Shown here in pieces: positions 58,801 through 63,652 of a DNA stretch of 64,000 nt (the first letter of the stretch is position 1; every line of letters begins with the position of its first letter). This DNA comes from CAYPZL01 sp964415045 (GTDB lineage Bacteria; Planctomycetota; Phycisphaerae; Sedimentisphaerales; Anaerobacaceae). The stretch is taken from contig CAYPZL010000006.1 in NCBI GenBank assembly GCA_964415045.1, positions 5,486 to 69,485 on the forward strand. The letters are read 5' to 3'. The notes under the pieces were generated by a model, which searched no databases, was not told where the DNA came from, and was given only the letters and a program-made list of their open reading frames with translations. The position numbers were made by a program, and so were the translations under genes.

Positions 58801-60258
58801 GGGCCCAACGACGTGTGGGTGGAAGAAGGGTGCGAAGTGGTCTACGGCGAGGGCATCATCCACGCCGAGCCGCTGTTTGCCACCGGCCTGCTCGGGACCT
58901 ACTACCTGAGCAACGGCAGCGTCCTCGGCGAGGGGCTGACCAGCCCGTGCGTCGATGCCGGAAGCGACCTGGCCGGCAACCTCGGCATGGCGCGCTACAC
59001 CACCCGCACCGACCGCACGCCCGATACCGGACGCGTCGATATCGGTTTCCATTATCCGATCCTCGAGCCGTGCAAGTTCTGCGACCTAGTCTTCGACGGT
59101 GTGATTCAGTTCAACGATTTCGCCGTGTTCAGTCTCAACTGGCTCGACGAGGGCTGTTCGGAGGCCGACGGCTGGTGTGACGGCGCCGACTTCACGTTTG
59201 ACTCGCAAGTGAACGTCCGCGACCTGGCCTTCTTCGCCGACTGCTGGCTCGTCCGCGATACAACGCCGCCGGCGCCGGATCCGTCCCTCTGGGAAATCGA
59301 GCCGTTCCTCGACGAGACGACCGTCGGCATGACCGCGAAACAGGCCTTCGACGCCTGGGGCGGGCCTGTGGAGTACTACTTCCAGTGCCAGCATGGCGAT
59401 TGCCAGGACAGTGGCTGGCAGAGCGAGCGGACCTACTGGGATCGCGGCGTGGCGCCCGGGATGGCGTACGGCTACCGCGTCAAGGCACGCGACGCACGCG
59501 GCAACGAGACCAAGTGGTCCGAGACCCGATTCGCAGGGGCCCAGGATACGACGCCTCCGACGCCGGCTCCGATCATTCTCTCGATCGATCCGAACTCGTC
59601 GCAGACGCTTATTCTGACCGCCAGGTCCGCGGACGATGAGAACCTTGTGCAGTATCGGTTCCAGCCGGATCCGAACTTCCCGGGTGCTCACGACAGCGGC
59701 TGGCTGGACACCAACGTCTACACCGACGTCAACCTCGCGCCGGCCACCACGTACGGCTATCGTGTCAAGGCCAGGGACCTCTCCGGCAACTTCAACGAGA
59801 CGCCGTGGTCCGCATGGGTCTACGCCACGACGCTGACGCCGGCGGAGCTGAACCCGCCGCTGCCGAACCCGGCCGAGTTCGACCCGAACGGTTTGCCGCG
59901 CGAGTACTTGGCCGACGACGGAGATCCCGAGACCTTCGGTGATTACTGGGTCGAGATGATGGCCGTCACGGCGGTAGACGACAGCGGCGGACTGGTCCAG
60001 TACTTCTTCGAGTGCAGGGACAGATCCGACTTCAGCAGCGGATGGATCGATCAGCCGATCTACAGGGTCTACGTCGGCCGCCAGAACCAGGCGCTGCGCT
60101 TCCGCGTCTGGGCACGGGATGAGTTCGGAAACATGACCGGGGCGTCAGAGACGTATCCGGCCATAGCGCGTCCGGACCAAGCCCCGCTGCCGGCCACCGT
60201 CGCCGGCGGCGGTGGTGCCGCCGCCCCTGCCGGCGGAGGCGCTGCGGGTGGTGGCTAA
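37876..60258 (+). CDS. Giant modular surface protein with two subtilisin domains, VWA and beta-helix modules
   Basis: About 7460 aa from the ATG at 37876, chosen because it gives a normal signal peptide (LLISSALILCASVGLVTA); an in-frame ATG lies at 37837. Order: pro-region; subtilisin S8 (D191 in VAILDTGID, H247 in YHGTHVAG, N338, S418 in SGTSVAGPHVAG). Then right-handed beta-helix modules with GGGI/C..N.. rungs, separated by InlB-like linkers (EGYRVRQWIGTDDD type). Very Gly-rich inserts occur, the largest at residues 1208-1534. A second full pro-subtilisin is at residues about 3700-4150 (D3863, H3902, S4085). A VWA domain is at 5976-6175 (FVFDTTDSM). A dockerin-like pair is near 7069-7129 (NDFAVFSLNWL, VRDLAFFADCWL), then Fn3-like repeats and a Gly/Ala tail. 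No PAPGA anchor. Co-transcribed with the secretin gene upstream. Likely an exported surface or matrix protein; substrate unknown. Confidence 0.9.
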   Translation: MKEHIQERPGTWRLLISSALILCASVGLVTANDLSFSLSDAIGYDGTSPEEQGTLLVRFVDTDGPPATCPDLVGPRTARSVRERIAGTIMEGASIEQEYDGLVQGLTRVRLPKGRSVVDALAEFGACEDVLYAEPNYKYSLCRTPNDPQYVDQWALNNTGQTGGREDADIDAPEAWDIQTGDRSIIVAILDTGIDTTHPELVINLWMNNAEMFGEPDVDDDGNGYADDFYGYDFVNDVPDPVDDVYHGTHVAGIIGAFTNNMMGIAGVCWNVTLMPLKVADADGVNLDAAVAAIEYAVKSGAKIINASWASEEYSESLKNAIEAAGEQGVLFVAAAGNGSGNIDNSRVYPACYDAYNIISVLATDSEDRLSWSSNYGRASVDLGEPGEEVLSTLPMEATGPMTEAGLPTEYGTISGTSVAGPHVAGAAALLWSEFPPLSYYHVKHALMQTTDKVLGGLCLSQGRLNMARALQAIPQGQPGRVLNTRDDPADSASFYFSIQAAIDDANDGDVIIVEGGPENNTIYLERIDFKGKAITLRSGSVTDPNDETVYPDTTFILGLAEEGSLVTFVNAEGPDTVLKGFTIGWGVARYGAGIRCENASPTISYCIISNNQASKFGGGIDCFGGSPEITNCVISDNRAFGADAAGGGINIEDGSPVITNCIIRNNSSTNIGGGLACYNQAAPKLFNCFITNNAAVAGSGQIDVDASSPTITNCTIVVSPSNPARDGGIACFGGAEPTITNCILWGNGDDLYNCSATYSCIEDIDDAGEGVTHDDPQFTRGPRGVYYLSQIEAGQLSGSPCVDAGDPNTDPNFVAFLGNMTTRTDGVVDLGVVDLGAHFGAAPAQMFPLNVAVVNARMQPIDPNEAGGYVDPNGGSFREFEVVHLTAYPKEGYRIKRWIGTPDDSSLDPNVSFTMFGPTDIMIEFEKIPSYTLETSVKGAHRSTDEEEIPTLTPYHPRGALYPDGTVVQLVALPPEGYIVDKWEGTDDDGSWANTNTVTIDSNKVVTVSFRMPQEFRVPGQYPTIAEAMAAAADHGDKVIVGAGVYRTTGLDFDGKALTVASERPDDPCCVAETIIDCDIDGDDEGDGRAFILQSGEGQDSVIDGFTIRNGWAVADPNTPEDGGGTGAPGTDAFGGAIACFNGSSPTLSHLIIQNCRAQGKVGEDGSFVYDPFPAPPAPADPDPPLDPLDPPRPPDPNDPNAPADPNAGVAGEAGEDGAAGADGADGAPGADGYNGGRGGHGYGGALYFDANSAPIIWNVVIENSRALGGNGGFGGTGQDGGDGADGQNGQDGQAGQDGGEGIDDGPQGAGGNGGAGGDGGNGGAGGAGGRGGDGGDAGEALGGAMYFGPGCKPIIRFCRIVDSSVKQGIGAPGGAGGAGGSGGNAGVGGVGGEGGEGEPAGEAGADGAEGVGGNGGPGGAGGSMGRNGDRAWGGAIYFGEGCQVKMSDTVISYSSAVSEDVNAVAYEGGAGGNGGAGGSPGGIGGDGGAGGDGNPVGPAGNPGAAGTDGGDGNPGEAGGTDSSITTGFGGAIYYDRGCVVELTDCSIGSSSIDGESGGGEHYAEGCKATLLRCTISNNTSAMNGGGQSFEPSCSLTATQCSYLSNVATLDGGGLYVPFNCVVDINDSTFQDNQALTARISSGGAIYGGGVWSDTLGDWYNGGSLHVRGTDLLNNRAAFGGSMYWYGLDADVSIFDCVIRNNQAEHGGGLYWSGGDAEVVQCSIRDNIATGPATTVDVPAPMPDPNDPNTWPDSSTWPDPNDPNSMFDPNNAWTPPALQVQESTICGSGGGLLSWDADSLIQDCIIGGNTSFGGGGGVYLGGTSYPVLKNCLVKDNTAFIDGGGIATYWDAVPTITNCTIVDNQAYDPNEPNRGKGGGLSCTDDSKTTLINSIVGNNQGQQGSQIAIGSESDIRYAQYPSTLTVSYSAIEGGQGGIHVEPGRVLNWLNGNIQDDPLFTESYFLSQIAAGQPADSPCVDAGSASALTLGLDTYTTRTDDVPDAGTVDMGFHYIGLGRFHLTVNTIGNGTVTPSDVWFYEFQPVTLVAQPAEGYRVRQWIGTDDDDPSWNKNRVTVAFDGSATVTVEFERDITNNLMVPDQYPTIEAAVAAAGPGGNNIVVRQGVHSVSASSGIDFQGKIITLTSMDPNDPNVVANTIIECNADRFTPRRAFHFHSGEDPNVVVTGLTIRGGYMRAQKGQAGRYGVLTPDPYERTGPQDNDPPRAERGQPATGDAYGGGILCENGSSPTFRNCVIADCTVTGAHGGDGADGQTGAPNPWSYQIPGEDNVQTTNENQWGGHGETGTGTGFGGGLAARDGSRPVLIGCTFENNTAMGGVGGEGGDAGSHPGGVQGHGGDGGNGVGDGRGGAIYVDQSSAPVVRNCRFINNVARTGMGGTGGLTGEGTDLAAPRGPAADGSDGSAVSTGTEAGGAVYYASGTTADYIDSIFSGNAALQVSAGFDFGGAGFTTVEVETDARGGALYSETGNTISLTGCLFDDQRGGAIYVEGSSTVDVNDCRFTDNSLSGVSAGSFFFRPGFGPGGFVTPRESGGGAIHVGPNCAQVNFAHTRFFGNSTDDAGGAVRLRSSADFVHCVFGGNSSGNNGGALDVYHDTGDSATRDVLDLRFAYCSFRGNRANVGLDGWGGAIRAQDVNAVLTDCDFTHNTAKNGGALFTSASTLSLTGSLISGNRGTGASQIDTAAGFDTVGRFGVSHSMDLGTGTDAGGALFCADSAVTIADCTLSDNAIEGVNGAGGAIAFHGGFVPHVVRNCLITGNSASKYGGAVSCDAHATPTLQNCTFVANTAGALGGATYCDWSSDITILNSIFQNNSNRAIGLVDSDAQTAITHCLFDGNAQGDYGVLDSATDEISQLAGPEVDATNLSGSAQFATGPFGAYYLGQTAAGQPADSPALDAGLGAAADYGLDTYTTRTDNGLDEAGVDLGYHYPDPNTLAQYQLTAEVLGEHGEVAPNSGIYYAGTPVDLTATPDKGYRVRQWTGTNDDATHAVDNLVVMWSDRDVTVEFEQPRTIKVGTDPNYTSIMRAIDEAVDGDVVMLPTGVISPPYNAFPHPVITVDKAITLTSENPDDPDVVAGTVIHYVILDIATLDSEAVIDGLTVYASRMHITGCSPTVRNCVFKECHWFGIDGRDGDAIPQPPHDGEDGASVPGGAMTIVNGSPTIQNCTFDNCSAEGGDGGNGSNAPGVGRDGGWAGGAYGGAVYCGFNSNPTFTDCAFLDCVASGGNGGNGGDATGIVIHGGRAGNFVFSPSEEAAFEWYWWDGWEWGWYDSAGLPMFGGGHYKDYWKYSGYGGAVYCENESSPKFLRCTFTNTRTHGGITGVGGTPFETLEPTLPINIENFGGALYASYGCNPELVDCTFTNCFADLQLDPNTLPDPNGVIDPDNPQRFFTMPDDIYLSYGGALAFEDDCSPKMVNCKITNCEATNGGAIWWSDSKLEIVDSTITDNHAYNGAGLYSVEATGTITNTTVARNLAFVDPSDPNGPLALDGSIYPFIDRPPVIDPNADPNAPQTPGPGDEPEDDVPPGVELGTIFSHGGGYYCFASVVDIKDSVFTQNEANGSGGGIFYSGSDMDLPFAPSLHNTLVTKNVSARDGGGISATWFAEPTISSCTIADNKVTGALGDGAGYGGGLYVAYESNAIVRDSIIWGNLSVDGSQIAVGTWDEYQPRPSTITISNTDIGPRFDPNQLGPIGLIAAEGVDDEPPVGPIPDDGDVYTDRAEIFKGFTEGQDKVKVIVTLAEPTSLKASTDWDSPDSVELYRKNITARRASVLESLQPGDFVERYTFENVAAFSGEVTRAGLEKMASHPLVRHIEPVRYVQPALAQALSVGNAKEVRHIYSGQGVSIAIVDSGIDYTHPMLGGGGFPNTKVIGGFDVGGGDFDPMPTNPHGTACAGIAGGSLATVGDYIGGVAYGSKLYALKLTTDDEMWPTDAGLRAWDWCITHRNDDLQNPIKVISNSWGIGFPFDDTMMADEFSPGATAVARMATDLGITILAASGNDGFPGWGIEWPAAMSDVISVGALYDTTSAVTNYSNAGDLLDILAPADPVYTADIVGFFGYTAGDYFPYFNGTSSACPFAAGCVASIQNAARQRIGRFLSPAEVKELLIRTGDPITDTKVDLTKPRVNLGAAVMSPFGPPIYLSQNSVLNGWVAPESDNYDAWQPAWWGADVNVLEVDPLFVSGYLLSQIAAGQDVDSPVLDAGSVDANDPVYGFDPDTYTTRTDGVGDVNILDLGYHYPIESLSELTVAVVDVEGDVLTDPNLIHGYVDPNSGLYTDGAVIDLIAHPDPNWRVAEWSGTDDDDRVDPNNTVTMAGDRYVTVRFEEIPKHALTVVAIGPGVVEPNQGMYNEAEVVTLVATPEEGYRVRRWIGADVAPGWNQNTNTVTIGAVDAVVTVEFEEARTRNILVPKEYETIEEAVAAASPGDTNIIISEGVYTVTSPMGIDLQGKRIRIMSTDPNDPNIVAQTIIDCGGDRLTPRRAFHFHSGEPRDCIVTGLTIRNAYWAGAIGGIEPNAVWGMMVPDDPNDLANTFFYMADGADANGVGYGGAILCENASSPTISKCVIEDCTVVGAQGGDGLSGMMVAGDTDGDWGGDGGDGRGTGYGGAIACLGGSQPLVSKCTIRNCTARGGMGGNGGNGSERLDGGGNESWGGDGGNAIGDGRGGAVYCAEDSNAVFESCRFVNNSATTGLPGTGGRRGGGAALDPPAFNGSSGTTLSEGTVWGGAVYQEGASPTFVDCTFINNKAYESYAYSFFSGLYIEDLETEEIVIYSLGGALYAAEGTTVAPERCTFTGNMNSAIYVPGKSVIDINECSFSKNETSSENSEFRSYNQFIFLDGEIIDTFDPNEVFDYSGGALYVGPSCPSVTLRNSQFYSNKASMQGGAVRLMSDANMVGCSFSGNKAEEDGGAIEAYYSTGDPQNPLKLQLHLDSCTFGGNQAHEGKYGQGGALHFVDFNAVLTDCYFLGNKAKNGGAMFLTAGTLTLKGGGVVGNTALGGSGLDTRIESQEDLFEDIFDVYDYTSIFDIYFRSGSGLGAALDTDAVVDVGGGIVCAATDADIANCTFMDNRAEGVKGAGGALSFYGGFVGHTVKNCLFKGNWAEREGGAIACGLFATPVVTNSTFVENTAERLGGAIFCDWDSDVTVADSIFQANEKYAIGEENFANSTVEHCLFHENLPADFAVADTETQEINTLAGADLDVTNIEGDPLFVKGTLGDFYLSQTEAGEPENSPALDAGSGFAEDLSLALRTTRTDGIDDSGVVDLGFHYVDHTGLPKYTLTTEVVGGRGTVGPTLGQYYAGTAVPVVATPDSGWRIAQWAGTTDDASKSTKNLVIMGPDRHVTVEFEQPRTIFVSADPGTTTIQHAIDQAEEGDVIVVKPGSYEPASWYEYPWNYIRIRDKNITLMGSKPDDPNAVASTFLHRYIFEIENVGPETVIEGLTIGDVNWVGADGLDGPDINIDPDGQHDGEPGSPLAGGAMVIYNASPTIRNCVFRDCSIQGGDGGDGSGGHDGHSVGYDGGWAGYAYGGAVYCGYQSSPTFENCSFTNCRAIGGNGGNGGNGQNAAQGGRGGNWMLSDAIEQSLLIWWDGWEWGPFDEEGNLREYWMSGLGQATRGYFDDYWKYSGYGGAVYCEYYSSPRFIDCTFTDNHTFGGVCGVGGTTDTIPDRSLNIENFGGAVYIGNGSNPEFIGCLFQNNTADMNTVDVPDDIYVSYGGSIAFEDDCSPVFIGCTIEDSNAAIGGGMWWSNSAPTIIDCNVAGNMAYHGGGFYSVNSAGIIEDTIVQRNLALLSNIDPNLLGDPNAPSAGVMGWGGGYAAITSPVEIVGSTFADNRALSSGGGLYLAGSDEDVNVAPTLHNCLIVGNSSGRDGGGISTWLSEPVLSNCTIADNVVAGPRKAAFGGGIFLGYGSNAWMQDSIVWGNESTYLGSQIAVAHSYEYGPSPSTLHLTHSDVQPTLDPNEANGDPLDLVFVFDTTDSMTDSIDAIQAAGREIVEAVAASRPDYRMAVVDFKDFNEATGIGAAGDYPFRVVLPFTEDLNRLVTSINSLTTPAGSGGGAPESVYYALTETIDSNDLGGWRTGKVDRIILLIGDEPPHHPEPITGFTAVDVARAAMQPPSKRVFAIQVGDDPQTALYFGSVTGAAGGALLTAEDANDVVETVFESIGMITLPAPSIYVSETSRLPGWDGQEELWDPNTDNMDEDPLFIAGYYLSQVEAGQTVQSPAVDAGSSLAGDPRVDLATRTTRTDGLPDEGAVDLGYHYVEGVTLFTLTTEVLPDPNDGLTHGTVDPALTVIYEGAADNVITVEAVPEDGWKVLKWTGTDDDESTSPINYVTLTSDRHVTVSFEKRMPRVVTVPGDYPRIQDAVTYAEDGDTIVVDPGTYYSGYSEFALIVDKAVTITSRNPEDPCMVAATVIDGSADATFPNMGVLFLSTTDSRTVLNGFTIENCGGTARSGGAGDRAAGHPNGEDGYPIQGGAMIVMPGASPIVKNCVFRNNSVTAGDGGAGVAADATNNAGRGGWGGWARGGAIYCAPQSGPTFVNCIIEDNFAQGGNGGNGGAWSDGGGLANYGGNYTPPFPIDIDPDRLGAEAVDEELWNIWQWDHASWFEAAFSAESISTAVEEIPLGGGPYVGDYRWYSGYGGGVFVDTGSNVKFIHCTIRRNETIGGLTGQGGTQGDLGRNVEPLVPFEVPSYGGGVYCAADTTVEFKGCTFADNVASGQAAFRIDPYLGHGGGVAAEMTALVSFADCNFVDNVADTGGGLYVADAVIEVNDCNFVSNTALRGGGLTGIGGLIDVLASVVQNNEAILDAGDVNDIDVSDILPLGAGMFLRSMDALVQDCNIVGNVSAGSGGGIYVRGEDSTLINNCMIQNNGAARDGGGISTNWHATPVIRNCTFVGNSAPGSAGDPDKTGLGGAVFCGYESECTIVDSILWDNWARLGTELAVGSGFELDRRCGKINVSYSDIFVGPNDVWVEEGCEVVYGEGIIHAEPLFATGLLGTYYLSNGSVLGEGLTSPCVDAGSDLAGNLGMARYTTRTDRTPDTGRVDIGFHYPILEPCKFCDLVFDGVIQFNDFAVFSLNWLDEGCSEADGWCDGADFTFDSQVNVRDLAFFADCWLVRDTTPPAPDPSLWEIEPFLDETTVGMTAKQAFDAWGGPVEYYFQCQHGDCQDSGWQSERTYWDRGVAPGMAYGYRVKARDARGNETKWSETRFAGAQDTTPPTPAPIILSIDPNSSQTLILTARSADDENLVQYRFQPDPNFPGAHDSGWLDTNVYTDVNLAPATTYGYRVKARDLSGNFNETPWSAWVYATTLTPAELNPPLPNPAEFDPNGLPREYLADDGDPETFGDYWVEMMAVTAVDDSGGLVQYFFECRDRSDFSSGWIDQPIYRVYVGRQNQALRFRVWARDEFGNMTGASETYPAIARPDQAPLPATVAGGGGAAAPAGGGAAGGG

Positions 60259-60292
60259 GACCCCCGGGTCCGCCGCAATGTGAAGATGATGC

Positions 60293-60324
60293 AACCAGGC
60301 CCCGGAACGTTCCGGGGCCTGGTT
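60293..60324. terminator. Perfect 32-bp palindromic terminator
   Basis: AACCAGGCCCCGGAAC is followed directly by its exact reverse complement. It lies 35 bp after the stop of the giant gene and 37 bp before the end of the convergent aroC gene. Because it is symmetric it can end transcription from both sides. There is only a short T-stretch. Confidence 0.75.
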
Positions 60325-60360
60325 TATGCGCTGTGGAAGGCCGGCTCGGTGACGCCGGTA

Positions 60361-61689
60361 TTATGCGATGCTGTCTTTGAGCGTTTGGTAGCCGTAGTGC
60401 ATCATCAGATGGTCGAGCAGCACCAGCGCCGTGTAGTTCTCGGCCACCGGCCAGATGCGGGCCACGATCGTCGGGTCGCGCCGGGTGATGGCCGCCAGTT
60501 GCTTGTTCTCCAGCGTGTACTTATCGATGGTCTTCTGGGGTTTGTCGATTGTCGGAGTCGGCTTTACGGCCAGCTTGGCGACGATGGCCTGTCCCGTGGC
60601 GACGCCGCCGGTGACGCCGCCGGCGTTGTTGGTCTCGAAGACCACCTTGCCGTCGACGTTGGCCATCTGATCGTTGTTTTGCGAGCCGGTCATGTCCTTG
60701 ACGGCGAAGCCCGCGCCGATCTCGACGCCTTTGACCGCGCCGATGCCGAGCATCCGGCCCAGCTCGCCGTCGAGCTTGCAGAACACCGGCTCGCCCAGCC
60801 CCACGGGCACGCCGGTCACCACCACTTCGACCACGCCGCCGGCCGAATCGCCGGTCGCCGAGATCTTGTTGCATGCGTCCACCATCGCCTGGGCCGCGTC
60901 GATGTCCGGGCAGTTGACCACCGCGTGGACCCCGTATTTCTCGCGGACCTCCTCGGCGCTGAGCCTGGGGGCCTTGTCGCGAATCGCGTCGATCTCCTTC
61001 TCGATCCGGGCCAGGATCGCGGCCTTCTCCAGGAACCGCATATCCGCATTGATGCGCCCGTTGACGTAGACCTCCTGGTAGAACGGGTCCAGGTCGTGAC
61101 GCATCGTCTTGTAGTCGTCGGTGTACTTGAGGGCCTGCTCGTGGTCCACCTCCGGGCACCGCACGCCGGCGATCTCCTTGACGTAAGAGAAGACGTTGAT
61201 GCCGAGCTGGCGGAGGACCTTCTTGGCCACGTATCCGGCGGCGACGATGGTCGAGGTGTAGCGGCCGCTGAAGATGCCCGCTCCGATGGCGTCGTCGGCC
61301 GGGCCGTACTTCATGAACGTCGCGTACGACGCGTGGCCCGGACGCGGAGTGCGGTTGGTGTCCTGGTACTGCTTGATGTGAATGAAATGCCGGTCCAGGT
61401 TCGGGATCAGAATGACCAGCGGTGTGCCGTTCGTCTGGTTCTTGTTCCCGGCGCCCTCGACCGTGTCGGCCACGTTGAAGCCCGAATACAGGATCGGCAG
61501 GTCCGGCTCCTTCCGCGGGCTCGAAAGCTCGTCGGCCCCGGGCTTGCGCAAGAGCAGGTCCCCGTAGATTTCCTGCTCGGTGATCAACATTCCAGGCGGC
61601 ACCCCCTGAACGACGCTGGTGAGCCCTTCCTGATACGAGCCGCCGCCTACGGTCACTTGGAATAGTCGTCCCACATGGCAACCTAACAT
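60361..61689 (-). CDS. aroC: Chorismate synthase, divergent
   Basis: 442 aa; GGAGGAACGC precedes the ATG. Family stretches are clear: GVPPGMLITEQEIYGDLLLR, LSSPRKEPDLPILYSGF, NRTPRPGHASYATFMKYG, VAAGYVAKKVLRQLGI, and FETNNAGGVTGGVATGQ. The enzyme turns EPSP into chorismate using reduced FMN. It differs from the textbook form. The N-terminal GESHG, which carries a catalytic His, aligns with GGSYQ here; RPGHAD is RPGHAS; and the SSARET loop is SGRYTS. It is also longer than the usual 350-400 aa. It is 113 bp downstream of aroA on the same strand, so a shikimate-pathway role is still likely. Confidence 0.85.
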   Translation of the reverse strand: MLGCHVGRLFQVTVGGGSYQEGLTSVVQGVPPGMLITEQEIYGDLLLRKPGADELSSPRKEPDLPILYSGFNVADTVEGAGNKNQTNGTPLVILIPNLDRHFIHIKQYQDTNRTPRPGHASYATFMKYGPADDAIGAGIFSGRYTSTIVAAGYVAKKVLRQLGINVFSYVKEIAGVRCPEVDHEQALKYTDDYKTMRHDLDPFYQEVYVNGRINADMRFLEKAAILARIEKEIDAIRDKAPRLSAEEVREKYGVHAVVNCPDIDAAQAMVDACNKISATGDSAGGVVEVVVTGVPVGLGEPVFCKLDGELGRMLGIGAVKGVEIGAGFAVKDMTGSQNNDQMANVDGKVVFETNNAGGVTGGVATGQAIVAKLAVKPTPTIDKPQKTIDKYTLENKQLAAITRRDPTIVARIWPVAENYTALVLLDHLMMHYGYQTLKDSIA

Positions 61690-61802
61690 GCGTTCCTCCT
61701 TCTGGTCACACTATCTTCGGTTCTCATTCCTGTGATACCTTGATTCCTGCTCGCCGACCTTCGTGTGTCCCGGTCGGTTTCACGGACTCGGTCGAGTCGA
61801 GC

Positions 61803-63080
61803 TTATCTCAACTCGATGTTTGCACCGAGGCGATTCATGAGATCGACGTAGCCGGGGAAAGTCACGCCCATGGCCTCGGCCGTGTCGATGATGCTTGCTT
61901 CATCCAACCCCAGCGCCGCCAGCGACAGCGCCATGACGATACGGTGGTCGCTCCGCCCGTCCAGGCGGGCGGCCCTGAGCGCACTGCCGCGTATTATAAG
62001 GCCGTCCGGCTGTTCTTCAACACTTGCACCCATTTTCTTCAGTTCCTCGGCCATGCACGCGATGCGGTCGGTTTCCTTCATGCGGGCCTGGGCTACGTTG
62101 ACCAAGCGGGTGGTGCCCTCGGCGAAGGCCGCGGTCACCGCCATGGCTGGCAGAGCGTCGGGCGTCTGGTTCAGGTCCAACGTGGCGCCTTTGAGCGGGG
62201 CGGCCTTGATCGTGATGCTGTGCGCCCCGGCGGCGATGTCGGCGCCCATTTCCCGCAGGTAATCGACGACCGCCTTGTCCGGCTGGCTGTCGGCGAAATC
62301 CAGGCCCTCTAAGGTAACCTCCTCGCCGAACAGGGCGGCGCCGCACAGGAAGAAGGTGGCGCTGGAGAAATCCGCCGGCACGGGCAGATCGAACGGTTGG
62401 TAGTTCTGCCCGCCTTTGACGCGGAATCGCTGCATATGGTCGTTTTCGTAGGCGATTCCCTGCTTGTCGAGCCAATCCAGGGTCATCTGGACGTATCCCG
62501 GCTCGTTGAGCAGCGTTACGTCGATCTCCGTATCCCGGGCTGCCAGCGGGGTGCAGAGCAGCAGGCTGGAGAGGTACTGGCTCGTCTTGCACTCGACGCT
62601 GACGCGTCCGCCCGCCAGCTTGCCGGCGATTCGGAGGGGGGCCTTGCCATTGTTCTCAAGGCTCCTGCATTGGGCTCCCAGGCTCTCCAGGGCGTCGAGA
62701 AGGGGGCCTACGGGCCGGCTGCGAATCTGCTCGTCCCCGGTGAAGGTGGTCGCTTGGTCCGGTTCGGCCAGGGCCGCCGAGCCCATGGCGATCCGCAGGG
62801 TCGTGCCGGAATTGCCGACGTCGATCGTCTGCCGGGGAGCGACGATGCGACCGCCGGTGCCCTGGACCTTCCAGCAGGCCCCGTCGGTGGTGTCGATCTC
62901 GGCGCCGAGGGCTCGGTAGCACCTCACGGCGGCTTCCGTATCGCCGGAGGACAGTGGGTTGTGGATGAGGCTCGCCCCGTCGGCCAGCGAAGCGATCGCG
63001 ACGGCGCGGATCGTGTGCGATTTCGACGCCGGGATCGAAACCGTGCCCTTGAGCCGGGATTTACTGCATACAAGCTGCAT
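61803..63080 (-). CDS. aroA: 3-phosphoshikimate 1-carboxyvinyltransferase (EPSP synthase)
   Basis: 425 aa from the ATG at 63080, which has GAGG six bases upstream; the open frame extends further but without a ribosome site. The two-domain inverse alpha/beta barrel motifs are present: IPASKSHTIRAVAIASLADG (Lys and Arg of the substrate site), VGNSGTTLRIAMG, VPADFSSATFFLCG, RMKETDRIACMAEELKKMG, and SDHRIVMALSLAALG. It joins phosphoenolpyruvate to shikimate 3-phosphate. All key residues appear normal, in contrast to the neighbouring aroC. First gene of the aroA-aroC pair. Confidence 0.94.
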   Translation of the reverse strand: MQLVCSKSRLKGTVSIPASKSHTIRAVAIASLADGASLIHNPLSSGDTEAAVRCYRALGAEIDTTDGACWKVQGTGGRIVAPRQTIDVGNSGTTLRIAMGSAALAEPDQATTFTGDEQIRSRPVGPLLDALESLGAQCRSLENNGKAPLRIAGKLAGGRVSVECKTSQYLSSLLLCTPLAARDTEIDVTLLNEPGYVQMTLDWLDKQGIAYENDHMQRFRVKGGQNYQPFDLPVPADFSSATFFLCGAALFGEEVTLEGLDFADSQPDKAVVDYLREMGADIAAGAHSITIKAAPLKGATLDLNQTPDALPAMAVTAAFAEGTTRLVNVAQARMKETDRIACMAEELKKMGASVEEQPDGLIIRGSALRAARLDGRSDHRIVMALSLAALGLDEASIIDTAEAMGVTFPGYVDLMNRLGANIELR

Positions 63081-63652
63081 TCTGACCTCTCTTTGAGCGT
63101 CCCTGACCGAATCGTCCCGACAGTATACAGGCCCGTACCGCCAAGTCAAGGCGCCACCGAGGCTTAGGTTCGTTCCGGACCGCACCGCCGGCCCCGTTGC
63201 CGCCCGGAGCCAGGCCCGCGCCATTCCGGACGGTCCAGCAAATGTACGGTCCCCAACGGCGTAGGTTTGGCCTATTTTCACACTGCAAATTGGGTTCGTT
63301 TGACGCGCTGTGGTTTGTTTTGAGCATTTGCATTTCGGATTTGTTTCGGATTTCGCGTTTCGAGCTTCGGATTTCCCGGGGCTGGCAAGGCCCGGGCGAA
63401 TTGGCTTTGTTTGTCATTTCGCGCCACAACATCCTTCACCCCTTTGATGCGAATCCCCAATCCGCAATCCCCAATCGGCAATCGCAGACCTGCGACGTTG
63501 GATGCGACGAGCACAGGATTGGGACGCCTGATTCGACATTCGGTTACGGCCTCCTTATCTCGACAAGACTCGCATTCGTTCTTCAAATATCATACCCGGT
63601 CCCGGCCGGCCGTCAAGGGAAAAACGCCGTTTTCTTAAGGGGCAGGGGATGG

